Positions 10,901-21,012 of a DNA stretch of 64,000 nt are shown in pieces. Both the position numbers and the translations under genes were made by a program. The notes below the pieces were generated by a model, which was not told the DNA's origin, ran no database searches, and saw only the letters and a list, made by a program, of their open reading frames with translations. Where the stretch lies: assembly GCA_949152475.1 (NCBI GenBank), contig OX424563.1, positions 4,561,001 to 4,625,000 on the forward strand, read 5' to 3'. The stretch comes from Terebella lapidaria (Eukaryota; Annelida; Polychaeta; Terebellida; Terebellidae). Position 1 is the stretch's first letter; every line of letters starts with the position of its first letter.

Positions 10901-12558
10901 GAGGCCAGGTCTAGGGCCGAGAAGTAGTTGGCGCCTGCCAGGGCGTCATGAGTATCCTGAATGTTGGGCAAGGGATACGAATCCTTGCGGGTGACGTCAT
11001 TCAGGAGCCGATAGTCGACACAGAAGCGTACCTGTCCGTTCTTCTTCCGCACGAGCACTACCTGTGCGCTCCAGGGCGAATCGGACGGCTCAATACACCC
11101 CAAGCGGAGCATCTTGTCGATCTCCTCGTCGATGATGCTTTGCTGTGCCTGAGGGACGCGTCGCTGTCGTTGTCGAATTGGGGCCGAGTTGCCGGTGTCG
11201 ATTCTATGCTGGACGACTTGGGTCCGTCCCAGTTGGCCGTCTGGGTGCATAAATGTGTCCTGGTATTGGTGAACCAGGTTGGCGCAACGCCGATGCTGTT
11301 CCGGCGCTAGTCCGGCGCGATCCACCATTTCTTGTAGATGTGGCGGTAGGTCGCGGTAGTGACTGGCGTCTACCGTGGCCGGGTCGGGCTCCTCTCCGGG
11401 TCGTGGCAGAGCTCCGACGACACTTTCGACAGGGCTTGCTATGGCGACAGGGTCGGAACGGGTGAGCGTAATGCCGGTATCTGCTGGATTGACTACCGAC
11501 ACCTTTACGCACTGCCGATTCAGGGTCGTAAGTGTTCTCCCCATGATGAGGTCGGTTTCCTCGGGAAAGGTCGTAAGTGGCTGGACTATCCTCGGGTGTT
11601 GTCGAACTCGAACTCGGGAAGTCGGGACCAGCTCCACTATTGCTTCGCTGCGTGCGGGGACGGTGACAGCTCGTCGCACGGCCATTCTGACAACATTGGC
11701 CTCAATGTCTTTATGTGCGAACAGGATTTCTTTGTGTACCTGTATCGTTCCTTCACCGTAATTCACTACAGCGTGAGCTTGCCGAAAAAAGTTCATGCCG
11801 AGAATCATGTCGTCATGTATGTCAGCCACACAAAAGGTTACGACCATATGGTTAGTTCCGACCTGTATTGAGAGGTCGATCAGTCCATCGATCGGGCTTG
11901 ACTGTCCGGTGACGTCACGAATAATAGCCGAAGTAGACCGCAAATGTCGCTGGTCAGCGGGGACGTGACGTAGCTGATCGCGTCGGAGCAGGGAGATCTG
12001 CGCTCCGGAGTCGAGTACAGCCTTTATCGTCTTGTTTCCGACGTGTACCGGCAACTTCCAGCATTTGTGATTGGTGGCGCTGGAGTTGTTGATGACAGCC
12101 GGAATTTCGGGGTCGTCTAGCGGTGGCCGGAAGAGTGTGTGCAGAGGCGGCAGTTTGGATTCCGGTCCACTCGGAAAAGCGTAGAATCCTCCGTCGTCGG
12201 AGATCCACTCGATCTCGGACATGCTGTCCGTTCCGGTGCCGTTGGCGGTCGGGGGTGACACCCCTTCAGGACGACGGTCTCCACGTGGTGGTCGCTGTGG
12301 CCGCGGTGCGGACACCCCTTCATGAAAAGAGGCCGATTTCGGGGTCGGAGCTTGACATTTTGTACACACCCCTTCAAGGAGCTGAGGTGTGGGCTGGGCC
12401 GGCTGCGGGGTCGTTATTGGTGTCGTTACCGGTACAGTAGTCGTGACAACCGCAGATGTGGAGCGGGGAACGTTGTCCTGTTGTCTGGAAGGTCCTTGCT
12501 CCTCAGCACCTTCCCCTACTGGTTTGACGACGGGGTCGGAGGTGTTGGTGGGGCCGGT
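7984..12558 (-). CDS. pol: Pol polyprotein: protease, RT, RNase H, integrase
   Basis: The frame is open from 12558, where it overlaps the end of gag in the -1 frame, to the stop at 7984. No ATG lies at the head, so it is probably made by -1 frameshifting as Gag-Pol. Residue numbers here count from the GTG codon at 12369. An aspartic protease has DSGA at 120-123. The RT carries the YLDD catalytic box near 545. RNase H has DTDASG and a TDHSS motif. Integrase follows with an HHCC finger (HLGIQR ... CARCPQC) and a DDE core: MDILD near 1050, SDQG near 1110, and E exactly 35 residues further in GQVE. After it, a GPW-containing module resembles the GPY/F domain. I saw no clear chromodomain. The basic tail runs to the stop. 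All catalytic residues are present and no break is visible. Confidence 0.95.
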   Translation of the reverse strand, partial: TGPTNTSDPVVKPVGEGAEEQGPSRQQDNVPRSTSAVVTTTVPVTTPITTPQPAQPTPQLLEGVCTKCQAPTPKSASFHEGVSAPRPQRPPRGDRRPEGVSPPTANGTGTDSMSEIEWISDDGGFYAFPSGPESKLPPLHTLFRPPLDDPEIPAVINNSSATNHKCWKLPVHVGNKTIKAVLDSGAQISLLRRDQLRHVPADQRHLRSTSAIIRDVTGQSSPIDGLIDLSIQVGTNHMVVTFCVADIHDDMILGMNFFRQAHAVVNYGEGTIQVHKEILFAHKDIEANVVRMAVRRAVTVPARSEAIVELVPTSRVRVRQHPRIVQPLTTFPEETDLIMGRTLTTLNRQCVKVSVVNPADTGITLTRSDPVAIASPVESVVGALPRPGEEPDPATVDASHYRDLPPHLQEMVDRAGLAPEQHRRCANLVHQYQDTFMHPDGQLGRTQVVQHRIDTGNSAPIRQRQRRVPQAQQSIIDEEIDKMLRLGCIEPSDSPWSAQVVLVRKKNGQVRFCVDYRLLNDVTRKDSYPLPNIQDTHDALAGANYFSALDLASGYWQVEVDPSDRPKTAFATRKGLYQFKVMPFGLSNAPATFERLMETILRGYLWTRCMCYLDDVIAYGRTFDQALANLEAVLDRIRSAGLKLQPKKCELFQREILYLGFIVSGQGIRVDPNKVKAIREWPTPCEITDVRAFLGFANYHRRFIKDYAEIAEPLVALTRGECHFTWGPAQRRAFQRLRDALIKAPKLAHPTQNPEDYFILDTDASGFAVGGALSQRVDGKEIPIGFASKTLSRTQRNYCTTYRELLAVVEMVQHYRHYLWGRKFLLRTDHSSLRWLKNYSDADGMLARWLAKLQQYDFRIEHRPGKLHGNADGLSRCHSCKHQDCPGRLVTPPTDPETSSGELPVRRITVVPTQTRADLLDSDSITSPVLPQLVSARQVVRVRALDATLDGQKWLSDYSTQDIVAAQQADPSVGKVRQWILAGTKPDSREVARQGEEVKTLVSRWNLLALQDGVLVRHIKPDPAGRPVVQTVLPVALRTQVLHQLHDLKIVGHLGIQRTIERVRRRFYWPGLALDVARWCARCPQCVTRKGKPAPKRSPLTQLPTGAPFDRIAMDILDTHKVTGRGYRYVLVVSDYFTKYTDAFPLRRHTAKNVADTLVNRWIVYHGVPKAVHSDQGTEFESSLFRHVVRLLGAKKIRTTPYRPQSDGQVERFNRTLLNMLSAFVSDRANDWDLHLPYVLMAYRTSVHSSTGCTPHLMVYGHECNLPVDLMFPTYDPEPLPPCGPEYVEYLRQAIRTAHGFAQDHLEKAAIRQKLGYDAHAKPRPQFQPGELVRYYYLPLTQNNKFARPWTGPWRIIDRVTEVDYRIALVSNPRNTRVVHLDVLKPYEGDNQAAHIYSDPVRPTSSSSKSDPEQSPDPMGLLKEFYYPWEVTVQDRHTDSDQTAESDSQTTPDRQSRSPTSSGSSRHRQRKRSHRSSSDTPRPARKTRRQKPVVSSDPETSEATPPPARPNRPRRNARKPARYR

Positions 12559-15092
12559 TTAGTTTGGTTACCGGTTTGGTTAGGTACTGACAACACTTGA
12601 GCTGTCCTTCTGTCAGTACCGGGACCATTGGGCCGAAATGCTAGCGGTTTCATGCCGTTACGTACTAGCACATCCTTAAGCCGAAAGCATCGCATCCAGC
12701 GATGGCCGGGCTTCTTGCAAAAGAAGCAAACCATGGGTCGTCCGGGTTGCGGGGGTCGATCACCTTTCATCGGGGCCGTTGTTCGTAGGACAGAGAAGAT
12801 AGCCGTTTCCTCGCACAGTCCATTCTCGTCACTAAGGACGCACTGGAAGGCTTCAGCCACCCACTCGCGTGAGCTGGTTGGCACTGAGTGTTCGTCGCAA
12901 CCTTGTAGGCCGGTAGTGTCACTGTCCGCGGGGTCGTAGTAGGCCGCAATTTGCTCTGGGGTTAGTGTTTCCCCCTGAGTGACTTGTCCCATGGCACAGG
13001 ACAGTTCCTCATTGACAGGGTCGTCTTCCGCGTATCCACTGGCGGAAATGTCAGCACGTCGTGTGCCTCGATGTCGATCTCTGGCTGTCCTCTGTTGACG
13101 ACTCTCTACCTTGAGAACGGCCGTGAGTGCCTCACTGTAACTGTTAAAAGTGAGGGCACACAGTTTATCGGCAATGGGGTCGGGTTGGCCGTTCACGAAT
13201 TGCGCAATTACAGTTCGTTGCCGCGACGTTGGCGTAACGTCGTCGAACACTTGCTCCGCCAGGGCTTGGAGTCGCTCCATGTAGTGTTCCGCGTCCTCTT
13301 TTCGTTCCCGCTTGAGGAACGGGAAATCGTCCCGTTTGGACTGTCGACGGGGCTCGGGTTCCCAGCCCTCTAGGAGTTGGCGACGGAACTCTCCCCAGGG
13401 AGTTGCGACCGGGATATTGAGAGCTAGCGCTTCAGCGCGGCCGCGTAGCGTGCTCCGGAAGGTCGTCGTCTTGTTGAGGTCGGAGTAAGTAAAGGCCGCA
13501 GCGAATTGTTCGAAACTCCGAACGTATTGAGTGAGATTGCCCTCCTTAAAGGTCGCACGCCATTGAGCCATTTTAGCCGTAGCCAACGTTTGGGGCTCAG
13601 ACGTGAGTCTCTGTGGCGTGGGCGTGTCAACACTCACCGCAACTGGTGTAGTCGCTGTAGTGGCCGTCGGGGTCGGAACAGCCGAAGTCGCCGGAGCCGT
13701 CGTATCTGGGCCGATCGGGGTCGCGTTAGCGGGGGCGGTCGGTGCTGTCGTCGCGGAGACGGCGAGCGATGCGGCGGGTGGTGCCGTCGTGTGGCTGGGG
13801 TCGTGTGGTGCTTGTGCAGCGGGGGCCGGTTGACTGTATGGAGGCGTCACCCATGGTATCCCGACTGAGGGTGGGAATACAGCCGGTGGTGGATATCGGT
13901 ATACCGATCCATCCGGGCATACACCATGGTACACTAATCCGGGTTGTGTACCATGATAGCCGGTGTCAGCGATCACGCTGGGAACGCCACCATATCCAGG
14001 CGGTGGGTTCGCGTAGCCGACATGCGGTGAATAGTATCCGACAGCTACTCCATTTGGAACACCGCTTGTTGCGCCAGGGTATCCGACTGGCGGTACACCA
14101 TATCCGTTGGTGTTTCCGACTGATTGTGAGATCGGAGGTCCGATCATTTGCACAACACTTTCTGCCGGAGCAGACACAACTTGATCTTGCGACGGATCGA
14201 AGCGCGGTTGTTCTCCGGTAGTCGGCGATGGTCGGTGCGTGGTCGGCGCGGGAGCGCGTGTGTCGGAAGTCGGCGTGTCGGGGTCGCAGGGTCGGCGACT
14301 TGATGTCGAGGGTGCTTGTCGGGGTCGCGCTTGTCGCATGGTGGCGCGAGGTTCCGCCATTGTGTCGCTGGGTCGTTGTTGTCGTAGCGGCGTCGCGATC
14401 CGGGTAGCGGTCGTCATCAGGATGTCTTCGGATGTCGCTCCCGTCTGGCTGGGTCGTGTGTACTCTACCACCGTAGGCTCGGTCGGTATGCGTGAGTACA
14501 TTTCTGGCGCGGGGCCGTGTTGTCTCGGCGTCATGGACGGCGCCAGGGGTCGATTGGCCGAATAAGCGTTCGGCGGGGTCGATTCCGGAACATTGTCAGA
14601 CTGACAAACCCACTGTCGTATCCGAGAGTTACTTGGTGGGTGCGTAACCATTGACGTGTCTATGGTTACCGGCCGAACGTCCACTGCTAATTGTTCTGGG
14701 TCGATATCACAATCTACGCTCGCTCTTTGACGTGAGCGCGTATAGTTTCTGTCGGCAAAGTCACTTTTCTGGGTCGCTCTAGCCGGCGTGGCCGAGTACG
14801 CTCTAGCGTGCGCACGCAGAATGTCACTTACTGTATGTGACGGGTCGAGCGGGTCTTCGTCTAGGAACTCCTGCACCAGGTCGGTAGGCGGCGAAAACGA
14901 TCTCAGGGACGAATGGTCGCCAATGGAGTCGAAAAGGCCGGACGGTTGTTGCTCCTGCGACAGTGGAACTGTATCGCTCATGGCAACTGAGCGAGGGCCG
15001 GAAGGTCGGAAGGCCGGATTCGGATTGATCGTCACTTCATCATCCGTAGGGTCGAGTGGCTCACTGCGGGAGGCTCCCGGGGCTAATGCCAT
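12516..15092 (-). CDS. gag: Gag polyprotein of the Gypsy-type element
   Basis: An 858-aa structural protein starting at the ATG at 15092; an in-frame TTG lies one codon upstream. The N-terminal half is low-complexity and rich in Pro, Thr and Ser. A Gly/Tyr/Pro-rich stretch sits near the middle. A capsid-type domain of the retrotransposon gag family follows (WRATFKEGNLTQYV onward). A CCHC zinc knuckle, CFFCKKPGHRWMRC (C-x2-C-x4-H-x4-C), lies near the C terminus and should bind the element RNA. Gag would assemble the cytoplasmic particles in which reverse transcription occurs. The ORF ends TAG at 12516-12518. The pol frame is open from 12558, giving a 43-nt overlap in the -1 frame. Confidence 0.93.
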   Translation of the reverse strand: MALAPGASRSEPLDPTDDEVTINPNPAFRPSGPRSVAMSDTVPLSQEQQPSGLFDSIGDHSSLRSFSPPTDLVQEFLDEDPLDPSHTVSDILRAHARAYSATPARATQKSDFADRNYTRSRQRASVDCDIDPEQLAVDVRPVTIDTSMVTHPPSNSRIRQWVCQSDNVPESTPPNAYSANRPLAPSMTPRQHGPAPEMYSRIPTEPTVVEYTRPSQTGATSEDILMTTATRIATPLRQQRPSDTMAEPRATMRQARPRQAPSTSSRRPCDPDTPTSDTRAPAPTTHRPSPTTGEQPRFDPSQDQVVSAPAESVVQMIGPPISQSVGNTNGYGVPPVGYPGATSGVPNGVAVGYYSPHVGYANPPPGYGGVPSVIADTGYHGTQPGLVYHGVCPDGSVYRYPPPAVFPPSVGIPWVTPPYSQPAPAAQAPHDPSHTTAPPAASLAVSATTAPTAPANATPIGPDTTAPATSAVPTPTATTATTPVAVSVDTPTPQRLTSEPQTLATAKMAQWRATFKEGNLTQYVRSFEQFAAAFTYSDLNKTTTFRSTLRGRAEALALNIPVATPWGEFRRQLLEGWEPEPRRQSKRDDFPFLKRERKEDAEHYMERLQALAEQVFDDVTPTSRQRTVIAQFVNGQPDPIADKLCALTFNSYSEALTAVLKVESRQQRTARDRHRGTRRADISASGYAEDDPVNEELSCAMGQVTQGETLTPEQIAAYYDPADSDTTGLQGCDEHSVPTSSREWVAEAFQCVLSDENGLCEETAIFSVLRTTAPMKGDRPPQPGRPMVCFFCKKPGHRWMRCFRLKDVLVRNGMKPLAFRPNGPGTDRRTAQVLSVPNQTGNQTKPAPPTPPTPSSNQ

Positions 15093-15137
15093 CAATGCCG
15101 GTCAGGTCTGGGTCGATAATCCGAGACTAGCTCAGAT

Positions 15138-15155
15138 CCTGGTCGAACGGCGCCA
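15138..15155 (-). other. primer-binding site
   Basis: One base inside the 5' LTR the element strand reads TGGCGCCGTTCGACCAG. TGG complements a tRNA CCA end, as expected for minus-strand DNA priming. I could not assign the tRNA with confidence. Confidence 0.7.
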
Positions 15156-15156
15156 A

Positions 15157-15888
15157 TGTGAAGAATATCGTTCACGGCCGATATTAAGCCGGTTTAACTG
15201 GGTCGTCGTGTGATACAATAAGCCGGCAGTTTCAATTTAACTGTTTATTGTGGTGATAAAGACTGATGATCAATCACGCACAATCAGGGTCGCACTCTCA
15301 CCTACGTCGGGTGATATCCCAGTCTATATTCTATATTCCTAATATAGTCCTTTATACAACTTGCACGTATATCCGATAGATTATATATATTAATATCGAC
15401 AGTCTCACAGGAACTTTTGTATATACGTCCTGCCACTGGGATTTACACTACACTTCTGCGCAGTATACTGGGGCCGAGGGACCATGTGGCTGTGTAATTT
15501 CCCGCCAAGTGTAAGCGGTGTTGTGATAGGTTGAATGTGTGGTGCAATGCGCTGATGTCACCGGGAAAGTGGGTTTCCCCGGCTCGTGTCAATACTTGGA
15601 ATGCCTGTATGTGTGCACGTGATGTATGGAGTATGTGTGTCAAGTTCTATGTTTAGAAGTCAGTGCATGTGAAGGTCAAGGTCGAGTAAACGGGGCCGAG
15701 TGTACTGAGCTAGCGGGGCCGCAGGTGCGTGGTTTGACCTGTGTATGTAACCATGACTACATGGAGTTTATGCTTGTGATCGTATAGTGTGTACTTGTCC
15801 TGTATGTAAGTCATGTAGAATGAATGTTTGTTGTGGAAATGTATAGTGCGCGGGAGGGACGGGAGTAACAGTCGCTAAAATTACTACA
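15157..15888 (-). repeat. 5' LTR of the Gypsy-type element
   Basis: 732-bp terminal repeat, the same length as the copy at 2502-3233 and identical wherever I compared the two. As the upstream LTR it should hold the element's promoter. Transcription runs leftward into the primer-binding site and gag. Confidence 0.95.
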
Positions 15889-15892
15889 CGTC
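15889..15892. repeat. target-site duplication, right copy (CGTC)
   Basis: Matches 2498-2501 and marks the right edge of the LTR element. Confidence 0.75.
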
Positions 15893-18390
15893 ATTGCGAA
15901 CTCATATCGGACCAGCGGAGCACACATCGAACCGGGTGGGCTGATACTGTTTGGTGACATACGGCAATATCGGATTTGTTGAACCGTGCACGTTACGGTT
16001 CAGTATCAGTTAGATGTGTAATAATCTGTGATTTTACACTTACTAATGTCACATTTGCACTGATGTCTTCGCCGATGAGGGATACGATGCCTGAAAAGGC
16101 TGGAATTTGGCCATTTCGGCCGGTCACCCACCGAGCGCCTGAGACATCGGACATCGTAGACACGTCGGTAGAGGCATCGGAAGAAAATTACGCAGAGTTA
16201 TTTTCATGCGGCGACCGGTGGAAAAAAATGACATCGGTGGTGAATCGCTTGCACGTCTCCCGGTGAGCGGCCAGAGCCGCTTCAGATGCCCATCAGGTGC
16301 CGAGGGAATCGACCAATCGACCGAGGGAATTGACCAAATCACCGCAGGGTATCCTGCCGGGCGCCGATGAATGTCCGGAAGGTACCCTTCAGATAATCGG
16401 GCGGATTTGTACATATCAGACGGTCACTGACCAGGTACCAGAAGGGTATCATGTGGTCTCCGGTAGGGCATCGTTGCTTGGTCAGTCTTTCTTGAAATTC
16501 GTGAAAATTAATTCGGACGGACACGGTGAAGACACGCGATCGTAAAATGTAGGTGACTATAGCGGTCACCGGTGAACAATGCCTGGTGGTTTCATGACCA
16601 CTCGAAAGATATTGGAAAAATTCCTGACAAACTATCACCGGCGGCCGGAACATCGGTAGATAGGCCTATCACCAATGTCCCCACATCGACCGGCGACCTG
16701 TGCAAAATGTGACCTAGGCATTAGTCGAGTGTTGACATGCCATATATGTATGGAAATAAACTATCATAGTCTCCAACAATCAATATTCAAGTTTTATCAG
16801 TAATTACCATGGTAACCCTTATCATTATGACAATATACACAACAGGTAAGTAGGTGCAAAGATGATATGGATGATTTGATGGTTTTATCAAAGATTGAAT
16901 ATTTGGTTTTATCATGATGCGGACCAAAAATGGCGTATTTCTTAGATAAACGCACATTACATTTCACTAGGGGTTGGGTTAGGTTTATGTGAATATTTTA
17001 AATGTTGACACACATATATGCACAATATTTATCATCATTATTTGTTGGAATAATAAGGACATATTTTAAAACATCAAAGTCATTAATATGTTGTATATTG
17101 ATAGAATTATTGATATTTCCGTGCAGTGTCTTTGGTGAAACCGATGTATTTTTTTCAGCACTTTTTTGTAGTTTTTGCAATTTAAAAAAAAATATCCGCA
17201 TATATTGATCATAAATTGTTATTATAATAATATTTCATTTGATTCCAAACATTTCTTCACCAGATTTATGCTTGTAGCTAGAGTATTGGTCATTTTATTG
17301 ACATTTTTGTAGTTTGGAGAAACCCATTCATTACGTGATCGACATGTTTCACAAAATAGCTCACCGTGACGTAAAGCTACTCTGCCCACATGGCCATCAT
17401 ACTTTTTTGATTCCCAGATACATCGGACTATCAGAAAATCACAACAATCTTTGGTCCCTAGAGATGGTACCAATTTCTCTCATATGGCCATCTATCTCAT
17501 GGACTATTATAGCTGCCTTTAAGAAATTCTATGGACGTCATCATGATCTGGTTGATAAATACATCAAATCCATGACTGCCATGCAACTAGATGTATTTTC
17601 AAGTTAATTTGGAGGGATTAATGACGGGTGCCACTAGAGGGGCCGGAAATGCTCATTCTTTCCGGAACACCTGATTTCACCTCCTAGTGGCCATTTTTGA
17701 GGGTTCATAAGTTTCCCTCTCATTTTTGTTTTCTGTCACTTCGTATGCCTGATATGACTTTCTGTCCCCGGACTATGAGATTGGATAACGGAACTTGTTT
17801 TGTTCGCTCGGAATACTTGATACTGGGTATTGATTCTATGTCTATTGATAAACCGTCATCAATATATATCAAAGAAAATCAAGATGGGTCCTATAATATG
17901 CATGTGAATAGGCTAGGCCAGCACGTGGTGGCATACTACAAATCTATATCGTATCATTCCGCGAGTTAGCCTCGCGGAATTTATGAATTCTAATAATAGA
18001 GATTGTTGTTGTTCTATCACATCATCGTTTTTTCTGTTATCCAGCTAAAGTCAGGGACCGCTTTTGCTATGTCGAGAATGATGGGAATCAAACCAGACGT
18101 TCTCGAAAAGGACAGGCCCGAAGTATTCTACATGTATGACCAAGTTTGCCACCTCCTCACAAATCTAAAGTTTGTTCAGGTATTGATAGAATATTTGTGC
18201 ACTGTATCATACACCATTGCCCTTTCAGCCAGATTATATGTCATGAATAAAAAATATCACAATGTCTTCACTCACACAGAACCATTCTTTGGAATACTTC
18301 GAATATGTTATTTATGAGCAGATTTCAGCTTGACGAAAAAACAACGACAAACAAACACGGAAGTTTTATAGATACATCTAGCATCACTCT
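15893..18390. other. intergenic, no gene recognised
   Basis: Unique-looking sequence between the LTR element and the first EndoU gene. Short open frames exist (for example 17314-17607 and 17697-17969) but have no recognisable domain or convincing splice context. Positions 16100-16700 are rich in CGGT/ACCG words without clear periodicity. Confidence 0.5.
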
Positions 18391-18394
18391 ACTC

Positions 18395-18400
18395 TTTATT
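18395..18400 (-). terminator. poly(A) signal of the minus-strand EndoU gene
   Basis: AATAAA on the minus strand, about 56 bp after the stop codon. Confidence 0.75.
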
Positions 18401-18455
18401 GAATTCAAATATCTGTTGCAACATCATAACTTCCATTTCTCCCGCGAATATGTCC

Positions 18456-20709
18456 TCAGCACGCGACGTAGGCGCTGCCGATGAAGAAGTTGGTTGGGTT
18501 CCCGGTGCCAGGCTCGTCCCAGGTTTGTATTCCCACCGGGTAGTTGTCAAGGTCGCATGTGTAGACGTAGTTAGGCTCGAACGTGAAAATTGTCGTGTAG
18601 ATGGCGATTTCACTCTCAGGACTCGTCCTCATCCACACCGAGTCGATGCTCTTGGGGAATCCATACCACTCCAGGGAGAACTTGGGCACGTCAGGCTGCG
18701 AGGGGCGAGCAAATCAAATAAAAGAAATTAAGTTTTAGATGTTGTGTACCAGTATTATGCTTGCTCATTTACCACGTGGGTGATATGGTGAAAAATTGGT
18801 GATGATAAGAAATATATGCGTGGTTCAATATCAGACTGCCCAAGAGGTTAATGTTTTCGAGTTCACCAATTGTTTCCAATAAGTGCTTTTAATAGTATGT
18901 AGCCTCTCATAGTTAGACTTATTGTATACGACAACACATGAGATATCTCACGTCACAGATGTCTTGGTGGCCTGTGATGACGAGATTTCCCCTCTGCTCC
19001 TCCTGATACAATCTGTACCAGTTGTGGAAGCCTCCTACGTCATTGCCTTCTATCTTTAGCTCCCCTGAGAACACGTGCTGGACGGGTGGGAATTTCATTT
19101 TTTCAAGTTTTTTTTATATAACAGCGATCTCTGCGGAATTCAAATGATATGTTTTTCATTATTTATCACTCGGCCCCAACCTGGAAACCAGAGCTGTCGT
19201 TCACAGCGTGTCTCTCGTACGGATGAAACCAAATGTCTCGCAGATACCTCCAGAAGTCTGCCGGGTCGGCGTACTCGGGCACTGCAACATAACGTTTGCA
19301 CCTGCACATGCACCTCGATATAGCAGTGTATCATGTATAGGGAGGATCTCAACACAGGGGCTCCTCGATATGAAGAGACAACTCAATATGCGAATTATGA
19401 TAAATGGGCACCTCGATATAAGGCGGGTCGTGATGCAGAGGCACCTACGAAACCATCAATACACACAGTTACAACTGAACAGTCATCTGTAGCACAAGAC
19501 CACAGTCATGAGCCCCGAGTGGTCTAGGTAAATGTACATGTATTGGATACGTCTTAGGCGGAGATTCAGAACTCCAATTTACTTAAGTATCTACCTCTAC
19601 TCCCGTTCTAGATCCAAACATTTCGAAAATCTGCTGGATTGGTTAAGATGATGGCAATTATAAAAACATGGCCTATGCAGTGTCGGGTGATAGCTCACGG
19701 TATGAGGCGATGAAGGCGTGGGCCTCCTGTATGGGCGGGGTGTCCATGAGGGCGTCCACGAATGCGTCCTCCAGGGCCAGGCAGGCGGGGTCAGAGTAGC
19801 AAGGGTCGGACACACCCTCATTGATGTCGTAGCTGTCCAGGAGCTGCTTGAAGATAGTCCACGTCGGTGACGTCAGCTTTTCCTCGTTGACGTATACAAA
19901 CAATCTGTCGACATTGCACTTAATTGTGATACCAGTTTCACATTTTAGAAAAAAATTGTAGATAAACGACTCAGGGTTTTCCTTTTGGCTGAATAGGCCA
20001 CATACATGTAAGTACTGACACATAAAAGAATGTCTGGAAGGCTTTGCTAGTTCGTACCCAGAACCCTCTATGGTTTTACTTTTTTTGTTATACTGAAGTG
20101 AACAGTATGGATGTGATGATAAGTTTGACTGACGGTTGTCCGGCTGAAGTGGTGTTGAAGAGCAAGTCGCTGTCACACATCCTGTCGACATCAGACTCCC
20201 AGATCCGCTTGGTCGCGGCGTTCAGGGTGTCTGAGTCCGGCTGGGCTACAGGGGCAAAACCAGTGGGAATCGAAATCCACGCGGTGATAGGTTTCAAGAA
20301 GAATATTTATACTTTACCAGGCCACTATGGCGACACGTGTACGGTTGCTGTCAATTGAGCCCAGTGAGTCTCCGATGTTCGCCTCCTCTGCGAAACTCAG
20401 GACTTAAATACTCTGATTTGTTACACTGGTTTTTGACGATATCTTTGCGATGCTGAATGTTATCGCTTTATAACTTGGCATACTTCCTGGTGGTCAAACG
20501 GCAAGTTTCTGGCAAAAATTCAGACTTCTATCGCAAAATTAGAGTATATACATGTATTGTCATTCCGTTTGGGAATGCTTTAGTTTTAGGCGTATTACAA
20601 TACACGAAATCTTGAAGTCTGTATGGACATTTTCCGGTAATACACATTTCCTAATTCACTTACCACAAACCCAACCAAGGCACAGAAGGAACACAAGTAT
20701 TGGGGGCAT
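18456..20709 (-). CDS. secreted EndoU-family endoribonuclease, copy A
   Basis: Six coding exons (20709-20664, 20245-20134, 19904-19699, 19281-19181, 19077-18952, 18695-18456) join in frame to 276 aa plus stop. All donors are GT and all acceptors AG. The first exon encodes a signal peptide (MPPILVFLLCLGWVC), so the product is probably secreted or vesicular. EndoU/XendoU enzymes cleave single-stranded RNA at uridines using two His and one Lys. Here these are H156 in GFQHVF, H173 in GFHNW and K212 in PKSIDS, in the family order and near-family spacing. The fold start (IWESDVDRM) and the SPESEIAIY segment also match. It is a divergent paralogue of copy B, with one extra intron splitting the active-site exon exactly between GFQ and HVF. 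No break is visible. Exon borders are inferred from sequence. Confidence 0.9.
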
Positions 20710-21012
20710 ATTGCACGTCGTGCAGTGTTCAGTGCCAAAATAAAACGTCAATCTAAATGGACACTGCAACCTTGTCAAGAATCTACAATCGCATTTACGA
20801 TCAGTTGCAAGAAAACTACACGTGCTATATATCACACGCACTGGAGTTTGAAATATCGTTTATAAGTGCAGTATTTGTTCACCAAGCTGTGCCTCACTAT
20901 CCCGGAATACGTCGACTGATAACAAGTACAAGGACATCTTTTATATTGCTATTAAATATTGCACAGATTGCTTGGTCTGTGGCTCCCCAGCTAGAGGACA
21001 CAGTCATTCAGC
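20710..21012. promoter_or_regulatory. shared upstream region of two divergent EndoU genes
   Basis: The two EndoU start codons are 303 bp apart and point away from each other, so both promoters must lie here or in upstream UTR exons. TATA-like stretches exist on each side: TTTTATTTT on the minus strand near 20740 and ATTAAATAT on the plus strand near 20950. Transcription starts cannot be fixed from sequence. Confidence 0.55.

Larger units (their letters stand above)
2502..15888 (-). mobile_element. complete 13.4-kb Ty3/Gypsy-type LTR retrotransposon
   Basis: On the minus strand the order is 5' LTR (15888-15157), primer-binding site, gag, pol, a 1.4-kb gap, a third ORF, and 3' LTR (3233-2502). 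The LTRs are 732 bp each, begin TG and end CA, and I saw no difference between them. The flanks share CGTC at 2498-2501 and 15889-15892, extendable to ACGTC if the terminal A is counted, which fits the 4-5 bp target duplications of this group. The gene order protease, RT, RNase H, integrase places it in Ty3/Gypsy. All three ORFs are open, so the insertion is young and may be active. The whole element is unusually rich in GGGYCG on the plus strand. At 13.4 kb it is longer than most Gypsy elements because of the third ORF and the gaps. Confidence 0.96.

Noticed and set aside
16100..16700. Regular tandem repeat built on CGGT words
   Set aside because: The words recur but I could not find a stable period or unit.
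17314..17969. Protein-coding exons between the LTR element and EndoU
   Set aside because: Open stretches are short, AT-rich and unlike any family I know, with no consistent splice joining.
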